A stretch of 64,000 nt of DNA from Cryptomeria japonica (Eukaryota > Streptophyta > Pinopsida > Cupressales > Cupressaceae). The position numbers were made by a program, and so were the translations under genes. Positions 35,280-47,765 of this stretch are shown in pieces. Below the pieces are notes generated by a model. The model was not told where the DNA came from. It made no database searches and saw only the letters and a list, made by a program, of their open reading frames with translations. The number at the start of each line of letters is the position of its first letter. The first letter of the stretch is position 1. Location: NCBI RefSeq assembly GCF_030272615.1, contig NC_081411.1:43643017-43707016 (forward strand). Reading direction: 5' to 3'.

Positions 35280-37979
35280 AATCCAAACACCAAAAAGATC
35301 AACTTTTTTTTTTAACCAATATCATGTTTGAATGTTGAAAATGTCACACAGGTTGCGTTTTTGACACTGTTTTGGCGTGTTTGACATTATTTTGGCGCTA
35401 TTCACCCCGTTTCAGTGCTTTTGCCTTCTCTTGTCTTTCCCTTTCTTTTAGTGCGTTTGTGTTAAATAGTGCCTCTATTCAAACGCAGACTAGCGCTATT
35501 GTAACAAAACGTTGTACAAATCACCTTGTAACCAAAAAAAAAAAAGAAAAAAAATTAGGCTTGTAGAAGCCCACCAAATAGGCAAATTTTACTAACTATT
35601 TTTCTCTTTTGTGCAGATTTAAATTAGATTAAAAAGTAGATTTATATTTTTTACTAACTTGTTTTTTGAAGTTGGTTTTAAAAATGAATTCACTTTTTAT
35701 TTTGGTTTAAAATTAACTTCACATTTCAAATTTGGGCTTTTAAAAAAAGAATCACACATTTGTTTGGGGCTCTTAAAAAGAATTTCATTGTTCCAAGGTA
35801 AAAAGAACCACAAACTTACACAAAAACAACTTTTTTTTTTTTTTTGCAAGTTAGGAAACAAACTTCGTTTTGGTGCTTAAAATCAACAAGGCAAATTTTA
35901 TTTCTTGCATCAAGATAAAACTCACAATCCACACTTCCATTTTTGGTGCAAATAAAATTCACAATCAACTTGTCTCATTTTTAAAGCAATTTTACTTCAG
36001 GCAAACATGTTTTTCATTAAGTTGACCAGGATTTTCAAATTCTAGTTTACTCAAACAATTGCCTTTGAAAATTAAAAAGAACACCATGATTGTTGGAGCA
36101 ACATCTCCAAATAGTTAGATCACATTGCAATGGTAGATTAAAAAGAACAAGTGTTTTTCGTGCTTGGCACACTTGTGCAAAGAGTTGGTCGAGTGGTCCT
36201 ACTTCTAACACACACTATCCTCCCTTGGCTTTCGTGGTCCTAGGTGCAAGAGAAAAGTGTTAGTAACACTCAAAATTTTATCTTTTTAAGAGAGGCTGCC
36301 AAGGGATCGATACTCTTGGGAACGACCTCGAGCGGTAAATCCTTCGAGCCGCTATAGAAATAAGGTGAGAGCGAAAGCTGTAGCCTTGGGTATAGCTGTT
36401 CCTACAGTGTAACTGGCTGAAAGGACAAATGGGCCCCACCACCAGTTACAAGGCTCTTAAGTGAGTCACTGCAGAATGAACTTATGTCCAAAAACATCGA
36501 ACATGACTAAACACCTTTAAGTAGTAGCCCACCTGTTCTATTGATTGAGGATATTTGAGATATAATTTAGTGCAAGAGCATAGATGGTTTTGCTCCCAAG
36601 ATACTCACCATACATATTTCCTTGAGTAGAAACATAGCTTTTTGAAAAGTCACTTGTGGCTTGATAAAAGTGGTGACTCCCCCATCATAGGGATCATCTA
36701 TTTGTTATGCTCGTGCAAGACTTAGTATATCACATCCTTACCTGCCACGGCAGGATTCATAAGGTATGTAGTACCAAAGTCGAAGAAATATCAAGATGTG
36801 GGCTAAATTTATCACAACTGGCCATTTGACCTTAGGGATAAAAAGTGTTTGAAGTGTGTTCGTTTTACAGACCTAGTGCAAATTGAGCCGACTTCAGGCT
36901 TTGGAAATACACCTTAAAATAAATCTAAAGGAAGGGTCAAAAACAAGTCCAAGGATTGGGTTGATCTAGACCCATACTCATTTGTGTCTTTGAGGCTACA
37001 ATTTTGTGTTTGGGTGCTTGCTTTGTTTTCTTGTCAAAGAAAAATCAGAAAATCAATCCCAAAAACAAAGTATTCATCCAACATCTGTCAACACAACCAA
37101 AAATACCAAAAACAAAGTGCAAACAACACAGAGTGACAACTTTTATGACCATTCTTCACATCTTGCGAAAGAAGAAGTGTCATCAGAATATCAACTTGAA
37201 AAGGAGATCATTGAGCTCAAAGGCTTTGATCAAAAGGAGGAAATTCTTCTATATCAATCAACAAATCTTTGTCTCCCATAGAGTCTTTTTACATCGCATG
37301 CGTCTATACCTTCAAAGTAAAACAAACGAGTTTGATTCAAAATCACTGAACCGCAAAGCTTTTATGCAATATAGAGCTCTGAGTTATCACAAAAATCAAG
37401 GAGGAAAGATTAATCCCCACTTTTTCCCCAACATCTGCATCACCTACAACACAGCTCGAGAAATACCTACAACACCTGAAAGGGAAGAGGTAGAGTTTGT
37501 CCCATTTATAACCCAAAGTTTTTATTGAAGTTGAAAAACAAAAACATCCATCATCTCACTCATACATCATCACTTCATCATCAATCCATCCCAACTCTCA
37601 AAACATTAAGAGGTTCTTGTCCCAAGTTCTCTTTTAGATATTGCTTGAAATCAAACACATCACATCACTTTTTAGATTGTTTCTACATCTAGGATAAGCT
37701 CATCCTAAGAGACACATCTACGCAGGTTAAAACTAGTTCATGAGTGAATCTTCTCATTACTAGGTAGTCAAAATCTGTAACACATCTCAGATTTCTCTAC
37801 ACCTTATCACATCCAAACTCCTCAAAACAAACAAGCAATTCAAAGAAGGAATTTCGGTTACATCTACCTTAAAGTGCTAGAGATCCCCATACAACACAAA
37901 TCACCAACCATCAATCTTTCATTTCATCACCAACTCATCATCATCTTCAATCAACTTCAAACACAAACTTGCAAACAAA
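35280..37979 (+). other. Long untranslated leader of the Gypsy element
   Basis: About 2.7 kb between primer site and gag. It contains poly-A and poly-T runs and a structured-looking, more GC-rich stretch near 36290-36430 (GGGAACGACCTCGAGCGG). One open frame at 37004-37528 is listed separately. Long leaders are usual in Tat-type elements. Confidence 0.6.
37004..37528 (+). CDS. Hypothetical ORF in the Gypsy leader
   Basis: An uninterrupted frame of 174 codons, Lys/Arg/Ser-rich, with no recognised domain. Tat/Ogre elements sometimes carry an extra ORF upstream of gag, which is why it is listed. An overlapping shorter frame occupies the same DNA, and this could be a chance ORF. It is notable that it is open while gag-pol downstream has seven stops. 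Confidence 0.25.
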   Translation: MCLGACFVFLSKKNQKINPKNKVFIQHLSTQPKIPKTKCKQHRVTTFMTILHILRKKKCHQNINLKRRSLSSKALIKRRKFFYINQQIFVSHRVFLHRMRLYLQSKTNEFDSKSLNRKAFMQYRALSYHKNQGGKINPHFFPNICITYNTAREIPTTPEREEVEFVPFITQSFY

Positions 37980-40900
37980 ATGGCTCAAACCCGATCACAG
38001 TCGAGACAACGAGAAATAGAAAGAGAAGAAGAAGAAGAGGAAAATCTCAATGAATTTCAAGAAGCACTTGGAGGAAATGCAGATGACGAAAACCCAAGTA
38101 CTCCTACTCCTGCAACAATAGAAAGGGCTCAGCATAACCCTCTCTTTAACAGACTGTTTGACGAAATACTCAAGAGTAATGCGGATGCTCACTTCTTAAA
38201 ACTCGCTCAAGAAGGAGCCAAACTCCCCTCTGACTTTGATCTTGCCCAATTAAGACAAGCATCAGAAAGACAAAGTCGCCATGAGGAGGAAAGAGGTAGA
38301 GATCACATCAGATATAACATTCCTCGAGGTAACCCACCACCTCCTCCTCCAAAGGAAATGGAGATGTTGCGGCAACAAGTCGAGAATCTCGCCCAACAAC
38401 TTCATAGTGGTGTTAAGACCAATCAATTCTCACTTAACGACATCTGTCCCTATCTGTTTGATAGGAATCTTTATATGCCACCCTTTCCACAAGGATTCGA
38501 AACACCCAAATTTGAAAAATATAGAGGAAAGGGGGATCCCCGTGATCATGTCTGAGAATTTCATTCCGCTTGTCTTGAAGTGGCATATGAAGACACATAC
38601 CTAATGTGCCTTTTTCCCCAAAGTTTGGGAGGAACAACCACGTCATGGTTTTCCCAACTACCAGGTGGCATTAGAACATTTGAGGAACTCATCCAGAAGT
38701 TCCTATCTCATTACTCTTATAATATTGAACGCGACATCACCATGGCTGATCTATGCAACACCAAACAAAAACCAGGTGAACTATTCTCAGTATTCCTGCA
38801 ACAATGGCGCCAAATGTCTAGCAGACGTTCTCTTCAGTTACCTGAACAAGAACTAGTGGAAATATTCATTTCCAACTTAAACGAAGAAATGGAATTTCAC
38901 CTGGATGTCAAAGACACAGACTCTTTTAATGATATGATCACCAAGGGTTTAAAGTGTGAACGGGCACTCATCAAGAAAGGACTCATCAAAATCTTTAATG
39001 AACCAAAAGATGGTCCTCGCCCGCGCTTCAATAGCGATAAACCGAACTTCTGGAACAAGAACAAAAATATCATCAACGATGGAGTTGTGGATGCTCGGAC
39101 TATCCAAAACGCACAACCTGTGGTTCGATTTGTAGGACAAAATCCTCCACCTCAGAATAACACAAATGCTCCTTCCAATCAAGGTCGCATCACGTCTCAT
39201 GATGAACCTAGACCTCGTCAGCAAAAACAAAAACGCACATACACTCCCTTAGGGGAACCCATTGAAACAGTGTTGCGACAACTCATTTCTCAAAATTTGA
39301 TCACTCTACCTAAGCTATCAAACTATGAGCCTCAGGTCAAACCGGCATGGTGGAGAGATACTGAACACTGTGAGTTCCATCAAGGAAGAGGACACAAGAC
39401 AAGTAATTGTCACCGATTGAAAGATCTCATTTAGGATCTTATTGATCGAGGAGAAATTGAAGTTGAAGGACATGACCCAAAAACAACCAATAATGATCAT
39501 CAGATGTTCAAGAATCCACTTCCATCACAAGATCAAAGGGGTCCTTCCACTTCTAGGCGAGGCACTGATACCACTGATTATACGCAGGTTGCGTATAATT
39601 ATACTGTAAATCACCTGTATGATGCCAGTGAACAAATTGCAACCATAACCTTCAAAAATCCCACCTGAAATTGCAATGTTGTTACACGTCGTGGCAAGGT
39701 CACCATCAAGGCAGCTCCACAAGGCACCACCTCCGTCCCAAAGCAGTACAATCTTGTGGAACAATTAGACAAAACGCCTGCGCTTATATCCATTTTAGAG
39801 CTATTGCGCCTATCGCCATCTCATAAAACAATCTTGGATCAAGCACTCCAAGAGGCGTTAGTCCCTGCAAACCTGAATACGGACCAGTTTCAAGCCATGG
39901 TTGGAAATCTAAAGTCATCACCTTGTCTCACTTTTTCTGAAAGTGACAACTCTTCTTTCCAACAACCTCATAATGCTTCGCTACACATTGAAGTCTTTAT
40001 CAACCAACACAGGATCAAGCGAGTCTTGATAAATAATGGAGCAGGCCTAAACATTTGTACACTATAGTTGGTCACAGCATTGGGATATGCAATAGAATCA
40101 GTGGATCCTCGCAAGAAGATCACCATCAAGGCCTATGATGATGCAGAGCGTTCATCCAAAGGAGCTGTGGTACTACCAATCCGAGTGGGCCCTGTGGTAA
40201 AGCACATAATCTGTCAAGTTCTGGACCTTCCTCTGCCATATAATCTATTATTAGGGAGACCTTGGATACATGCCATGCAAGCTGTTCCATCTACCTACCA
40301 TCAATGTATCAAGTTCCCACATAACGGTACAGAGATCACAATCCTGGGCAATGTAAATCCCTTTGCATTTTGCCATAATATCAGCCATCAACCAGAGATT
40401 ACCGTTCCTAATAATAGAGAAACCATTTCCTCCACATCATATATAAATCCCGCCTCTCTTGCCAGTTCAAACACCACTATACCGAAGCAAGAAAAGCTTA
40501 AGATGAAGATCGCAGAGGAAGGTCCTGGGGAATACAACTTGAGTCAACTCTTTTGTGTGGGACAAATGCCCACTTCTCCTAGAACTCATGGTAAACCACA
40601 GCAGTTACTCCAGCAACCACTAAACATACCAGCATGTGCTTTGACACCTTTCGTTCTTGGAAAGAGTCAAGAGGAAGAAACACAAGATGAGGTCCTGGCG
40701 GAATGGATCTATAAAGATCCCATCACCACTGACATACCGCGAGTTACACTTCCTACGGATCAGTATGGCAAAGGCCTTCTCATTATGCAAAGAATGGGAT
40801 ATGATGGTCAGAGTGCTTTGGGATACTGCAAACAAGGACGACATGAACCTCTGCTACCAGAATTCAAGCCCAAAGGTAATACAGGCCTTGGCTTTGAAAA

Positions 40901-43900
40901 AGAGATCCTTCCTAAACTCAGATTCAAAGGAAAACCCAGCAAACCATTTTGCCCACCTACTGCAAAGAGGACACGTTTCATAATCAAAGCACCATCAAGC
41001 ACTATCCCCACTGCCCCATCGAGGCTCACAACTCCACCATCTACAATACCAATCATCCCACCAATCAAACCAGTAATCCCATTCGCAACAGCCATTACAT
41101 CCATAGTACCATTAGCAGCAGCAACTGTATCAGAATCCGCAGCAGCATCTATGGTACCAACAGTTCCTGCAGAAGCCACTGAGTCAACACTGCCGATACT
41201 TCCTATGCCAGATTATTTTATCCCCATCAAACTTCCTGTAGCACCGATCACTACAAAGGTACATCAACCAATCACACCTGCCGTGTTTAATTCTAAAGAC
41301 ATCCCAGTATGGTATAGCAATCGGATGCTGGAAAGTGATTCAGAGACCGACTCACATGAGTGGGAATTTGATTTTGTACAGCTTAATACTTTAGGTGAGG
41401 AAGACACATCACCACCTCCGCCACGCAAAGACATTCCTGTTTACGGAGAAGCACAGATAAAGACCACTTGGGTACCTGAGCTGGAAACATCTTCCACAGA
41501 CCCTACGTCTCATCCTACGTCGGATTCTGATAGGGAGAGTACCATCAATGACCTTCACCACACTATCTTAACCCTCACTGATACATCTCCCGCACTTAAC
41601 TTAATCGATGAAGTAATGCCCATTAACCACCCTGAACTCATCGAATGGAACCAACCAAATCCCCCATGTCTTGACCTCTTCCAAAACGATGAGGCTATCA
41701 TTGACTTTTTGGAATTAAGGGATAATCTACCAAGCGGGGATCACAAAGCTGGATTCGCCATTGAACTTAATAGCGCAGCATACTTCGGGGCGGATGCCAA
41801 ACCCTTCAGCTGCAAAAATATAACATTAAAACATGGATCTTCCAGTGAAAACCACACTGTGGCACTATTTGATCCAACAAAAGTAAAAAGAAAGAGCGTA
41901 TCCAACGGTGAAAACCTCTCTGAGGCACTTGAGGATGAAGGGTTTGACATTCTCCCTGCTAGTACACAACAGGAACGATCGACGATTCTCATTGAGGAGA
42001 CTAAAGAATACAATGTGGGGACTCCTGAAAACCCTCATATCATACATCTGGCATCTCTTCTCACTCCAGAGGAACAGCCTCAATTTATAGAGTTCTTCCA
42101 ACAACGTCAGATCAACTTTGCATGGTCATATGTAGACATGCCTGGGCTTGATCCTGATTTAGTCATGCATCATCTCACAGTAGCAAAAGGAGCCAAACCT
42201 GTCAAGCAGAAGCTTCGTAAGATGCATCCTCAGATTGCCATGCTAGTCAAAACAAAACTCAAGAAACTCCTGGATGTTGGTTTCATTAGACCAATTGATT
42301 ATGCAGAATGGATCTCCAACATTGTACCAGTTGGCAAACCAAAAGGGGGCATCCGCATTTGTACAGACTTCAGAGATCTAAATAAAGCATGTCCTAAGGA
42401 TGACTTCCCTCTACCAAATATTGACATCATAGTAGATTTGACAGCAGGACATGCCATGCTTTCACTCATGGATGGCTTTTCAGGATACAATCAAATAAAG
42501 ATCGCACCAGAGGACCAACATAAGACAGCCTTCACATGTCCATGGGGCACATACTGCTGGAATGTAATGCCTTTCGGTCTAAAGAATGCAGGAGCAACCT
42601 ATCAAAGAGCAATGACCACCATCTTCCATGACATGATGCATACTATGATGGAAGATTATGTGGATGATTTACTAGCAAAATCACTTACTAGAGAAGGACA
42701 TCTTCACATCTTAGATCAAATCTTTGATAGACTGGAACAATACCATGTTCGACTCAACCCAAAGAAATGTGTCTTTGGAGTGACCTCCGGGAAGCTTCTA
42801 GGATACATTGTCTCAAGCAAAGGTATTGAGGTCGATCCAGCAAAGGTTAAGGCAATCATGGACATGCCACCTCCAAAGAATATCAGTCAGCTAAGGACAC
42901 TACAAGGACGGCTTCAATCCATCCGAAGATTCATTACACAATTGGCTGATAAGTGTCACCCATTCACACACTTGCTACACAAGAACATCCGCTTTCAGTG
43001 GGATGACAAATGCCAGCAAGCATTTCAGGCACTTAAAAACTATCTCATGAATCCACCATTGCTGATGCCACCAGATCCAAGTAGACCGTTGTTACTTTAT
43101 ATCTCAGTGACAAGTACAGCACTGGGTGTGCTACTGGCACAACATAATGCAGAAGGAAAAGAGTGTGCTATTTACTATATCTCTCGCACACTGGTGGGCT
43201 ATGAACTCAATTACACGCCTATTGAGCGAGCTTGCCTAGTAGTAATCTTAGCAGCCACTAAACTGAGGCACTATCTATTGACACACAAGGTGCAACTCAT
43301 TGCAAAGATTGATCCACTCAAGTACTTACTCAGCAAAGCAGCATTGATAGGTCGCTTGGCCAAATGGGTAATGATTCTAAGTGAATTTGACATTGAGTAT
43401 GTGGACCGTAAAGCTATCAAAGGTCAAGTTATTGCAGATCAGTTGGCTGATGCACCTCTCATAGGCGATCATCCTCTCATTTCCAATTTTCCAGATGAAG
43501 AGATATTCATGATCACAGAAGTACAACCATGGAAACTATATTTTGATGGTTCATACACTAGGCACGGCTCGGGGGCAGGCATTCTGTTTATCACACCTCA
43601 AGGTGATAGCATCCCGAAGTCTTACAGGCTCACATTTCCATGCACAAACAACATAGCAGAGTATGAGGCCTTGATCATGGGACTCAGGTTAGCCGTACAA
43701 TGGAAATTACAAGAACTACAAGTATATGGCGATTCCCAACTAGTCATTCGACAAGCAACAGATGAATATTAGACCAAAGATGATAAACTCATGCCATATA
43801 AGCAAATGGTGGACAATCTAAAGGCATCATTTACTACTATCACTTTTGAGCAGATACCAAGAGATCAGAATCGAGCTGCTGATGCCATGGCTACCATCGC

Positions 43901-45281
43901 ATCTCTACTAGATCTTCCACAGAATTCAACACGCTACGAGTTCTTGGTAGAACAGCTTTGGATCCCCGCTTATGATATCCCTGAATCCGAGATGATATGT
44001 CGCCTTGTTGGTTCAGAATCCCCATGGTACGGTGAGTTCTACACCTATCTCCGCGATCACACCCTTCCTCCCAACCAATCAAATAACCAACGTAAAACCT
44101 TCATTCACCAAACTGCTCGATATACCATTATTGCCGAAACCCTATACTGACCCGGTCTTGATGGTACTCTCCTTCGATGTCTAGAATGAGGTGAGATAAC
44201 AAAGGCTTTGGAAGAGGTACATGAAGGAATTTGCGGGACTCACTCAAGTGGTCCATCACTAGCCAAGAAGATCATGCGAGCTGGATACTATTGGCCATCT
44301 ATGGAAAAGGATTCCTACTACTTTGTCAGGAAGTGCAAAAAATGTCAAGTTCATGGCGACCTGATACATGCACCAGCACAAGAACTGCAACCAATCACAA
44401 CACCATGGCCTTTTTGTCAATGGGGCCTTGACCTTTTGGGTAAAATCCATCCATCTTCATCCAATGGCCATAAATTCATTATTACCGCCACCGAATATTT
44501 CACCAAGTGGATAGAAGCTGTTCCACTTACCCGAGTCACCGGCAAACAGATCGCCTCATTCATCCTCAACTACATCATCTGCCGGTATGGTGTACCCATC
44601 TCCATCATCACAGATAACGGTCTTCCTTTCAAAAATCAGGATGTTCGTGAGCTTTGTGAGAAATTTCATATCCAACACCGCTTTTCCACTCCCTATTACC
44701 CACAAGGCAATGGTCAGGCCGAAGCATCCAATAAAAACATATTGAGGATCCTAAAGAAGACAGTCAATGATGTCGGTCGTGATTGGCATGTTCAATTGAA
44801 TCCAGCGCTATGGGCATATCGAACTAGCATTCGGACTCCTACAGGTGCAACTCCTTATTCATTGGTCTATGGTGCAGAAGCTATCTTGCCTATTGAGGTC
44901 GAGATACTGTCACTATGGGTTTCCTTGCACAATCTCATCGATGATGAAGCATACAGAGTATCTCGTCTTCAGGACTTAGAGTTACTAGATGAGAAGCGAC
45001 AAGCTGCATACAATCACCTCAAAGCCTATCAGCAGCGCATGAGTAGAAGCTACAATCACCGAGTTAGATCTCGTACATTTGAGGTAGGTGATCTTGTTCT
45101 TCGAGAAAATCCTCACAACCAACCAAACAGAGAACATCAAGGCAAGTTTGAATCAAATTGGCTCGGCCCATATGTTGTCACTGCTATATTCGGGTCCGGG
45201 GCATATCAGTTGGCTACATCAGACGGAGAACCGCTCGCAGATCCAATCAATAGCATGCACCTCAAACGGTTTTATACCTAA
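37980..45281 (+). pseudogene. Gag-pol polyprotein of the Gypsy element, seven in-frame stops
   Basis: One reading frame of 2434 codons runs from ATG 37980 to 45281. Stops lie at 38553, 39432, 39666, 40065, 43770, 44148 and 44187, each explicable by one C-to-T or G-to-A change. Gag (to about 39430) ends in a knuckle CEFHQGRGHKTSNC. Protease (about 39980-40064) reads LINNGAG at 40026-40046, where Asp is expected instead of the first Asn (40032-40034). A G-patch-like segment lies near 40790-40890 (MGYDGQSALGYCKQGR, GLGF). RT (about 42280-42900) keeps YVDD at 42658-42669. The first RNase H has LYISVTSTALG with its acidic residue lost. The second, archaeal-type RNase H starts LYFDGSYTRHGSGAG (about 43540). 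Integrase (44208-45281) keeps the HHCC finger and the Asp, Asp, Glu residues. No frameshift is present. It cannot make a full polyprotein without readthrough. Confidence 0.93.
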
Positions 45282-47752
45282 GGTGTACAAGGCATCAGGC
45301 TCCACTGCATATCAGAAAATATCAAAAACATTCAGAAAAATGTCCTAAAGAAAATACCAAAAACATTCAGAAAAATGTCCTGAAGAAAATACAAAAACAT
45401 TCAAAAAAAATAAAGAAAAATCATGCATCCAAACGTTGAACAACCACTCCAGTGGCACCTTGGGTAAGTATGATGGCAAAAACCTGGCAAACAGGTGCCA
45501 CTCGTAAAGGCAATGGCTCCAGTATCTTTCAGGCTCGTTGCGATCACATTCATACATACATCCATCCATCCATCTAACCATGGCTTGTTATTTGATCTGT
45601 AATCCAAGAAAGTACTTCATGCGTCTGGCATCCCGCTTTTTCATAGTCATGTCTAAAACTGGGGGCAATGCCTTTAACCTATTGATGGAAGTGGATTCTA
45701 CATTGTCTTATGATTCATTCAGTTCTTCATTCAAGCAATCATCAAAATACCAAAAACATTGGAACATGTCTCAACAAAATCCAAAAACATTCAAAAATGT
45801 CTCAACAAAATCCAAAAACATTCAAAAATGTCTCAACAAAATCCAAGAACATTAAAAAATGTGTCACAAAATACCAAAAACATTCAAAAACAGTACAAAA
45901 TCCAAAAACATCAGAAAACATCGAGAATCACACAAAAACATGGCAAAAACCTTATACATACTCATCCATGCAGATACCAAAACAAACATTGACAAAATAC
46001 TCACACAAATGACCATTTATCAATCGACCACACAATCAAGATCAACACTCAAAACTGTCTTCAACAAGGATGCATCCTTCCTTACCAAAACAAAGACAAA
46101 AGTGACGTTTTCTTTGACAAAAAAATTATGTTAAGCTATCAAATACTTGGTTGATTTGTGAGTACAATCGTTCGTTTATTTATATCAAGTTCCTATGGCA
46201 TTGTTTGTGTATCTTCGACACATTATTCCGATGAAGTTCTGGGGCATGTACTAATGGTGTCTACGTGGGAAGTTCACTAGGCTACGTGATCTTATGCCAA
46301 ATGCAATCATAGATCACTATGGCTTGCTGACTACAGCATATACCTCGACCATATGAGCATGAACCATTACCAAGGATCCATATTCTTTTATCCTTTATGT
46401 ATATACTATTTGTTTACAGGTACAATGCTCATTCTTTGGTTCCTCCTCATCCAATTTGGATAAAGGTTTTTATTTCTTAGTACGGTATGCACTTGTCTCA
46501 GGATATGATCAGCCTAAGATCAAGGAGGACGATCCAAGTCATGCATGAACGGAGATAATCCTTGTCTATTCCGCAAGCAATACTCTGGTCGACTTGATCC
46601 CTTATATCAAGTCGTTTGTATTAACTTGCTATATAAAATCCATGTAAGGAATACTCAAGTCATCTTGAATCATTATGTCAAGATGCTTGTATTCTCTTCC
46701 AACATTTTAAAGCTCAATGATGAAAATAGAGCACTATGGATCGTCATTCCATCTCATCTATATATACTGCATTCCGTTGCATTCCAACCATCCATACATT
46801 CATAATAGCTGCATATCATGCATACATAGTCATAATAATGCATACTCTATTTTCCTCTTCTTCCATAGGACTCAGTCCTAATCCTCCATATCTTCTATCT
46901 AACATCGAATCCCCCCTCACCCTCCCTATCTTGATCATCAACATCATCCTAATCCCTTCATCGCTTCCCATCCTCACTCATCCACAAAATTAAGCCAGTT
47001 ACTCTGTCTACATAGATACATGGACTCCCACACACCTAGACTATCAACAGATACTCTGATCAAGTATCTTCGGGTCTCAACAGGTAATCGATCATGGTAA
47101 TCGTAGACTACATCAGGCATTTATCATAATGACCTAGTCTCAACGGTGCTGCCATGATTCCCCACAACCATCCATCACACGCACATACTATCAATTGATC
47201 AACCAATCAAACACAATCCAACGGACAATTACATCAATTGTCTACGTCTCGAGTATTTTGCTTCATATACCTTGACTTCATCGGGCAATTACATCAATTG
47301 TCTAAGTCACATCAGGTCACTTTGATTCACTTATCCAGACTTTATCATGGCCAAGCGACCAACTGGCATCAACTGTCACGCTTTGACTTGACCGGGGCAA
47401 TTAAACCGATTGCACCAGATTGTCCAACCAATTTTGATCAATTGTATAGCATCAATCCAAACCCCACACTACATCTGCTATGTATCTCTTGCATGACCTC
47501 AGGGTACTCGTTGGCTTGTTGTTTCTTCATATTCACTCCATTTTCTCCCATTCTTTCATCATTAGTTCTAATTTCTTCTATTCTACCTCCCCTCCACTTT
47601 GCATTCTTTTTCGAGAGATCGCCCGATTTTTCAAAACAAAATTCGGCCCATCTCTCGAGGGGGCATACCACCCATTAAATTTACATTTTATGGGGCATTT
47701 CTTCACACCTATTTTTCTTTCTTTGAAACGACGCGATAAACCGCACCGTCTC
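45282..47752 (+). other. 3' non-coding region of the Gypsy element
   Basis: About 2.5 kb after integrase. From 45310 to 45930 it holds repeated CCAAAAACATTCAAAAATGT-type units in at least two spacings. From 47220 to 47450 there are repeated GGGCAATTACATCAATTG-type words, each a short inverted repeat. Open frames here are compositional and no envelope-like protein is evident. Confidence 0.6.
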
Positions 47753-47765
47753 AAAGAGGGGCAAA
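47753..47765 (+). promoter_or_regulatory. Polypurine tract of the Gypsy element
   Basis: AAAGAGGGGCAAA sits immediately before the TGTAGTC start of the 3' LTR. It would prime plus-strand synthesis. Confidence 0.7.

Noticed and set aside
45538-46134. Lys/Asn/Ser-rich frames after the Gypsy integrase
   Set aside because: Three overlapping frames are open through the same CAAAAACATTC tandem repeat, so they are compositional.
47238-47678. 146-codon frame before the Gypsy 3' LTR, considered as an envelope-like gene
   Set aside because: No signal peptide plus anchor arrangement or glycosylation pattern was convincing, and a frame on the other strand is also open.
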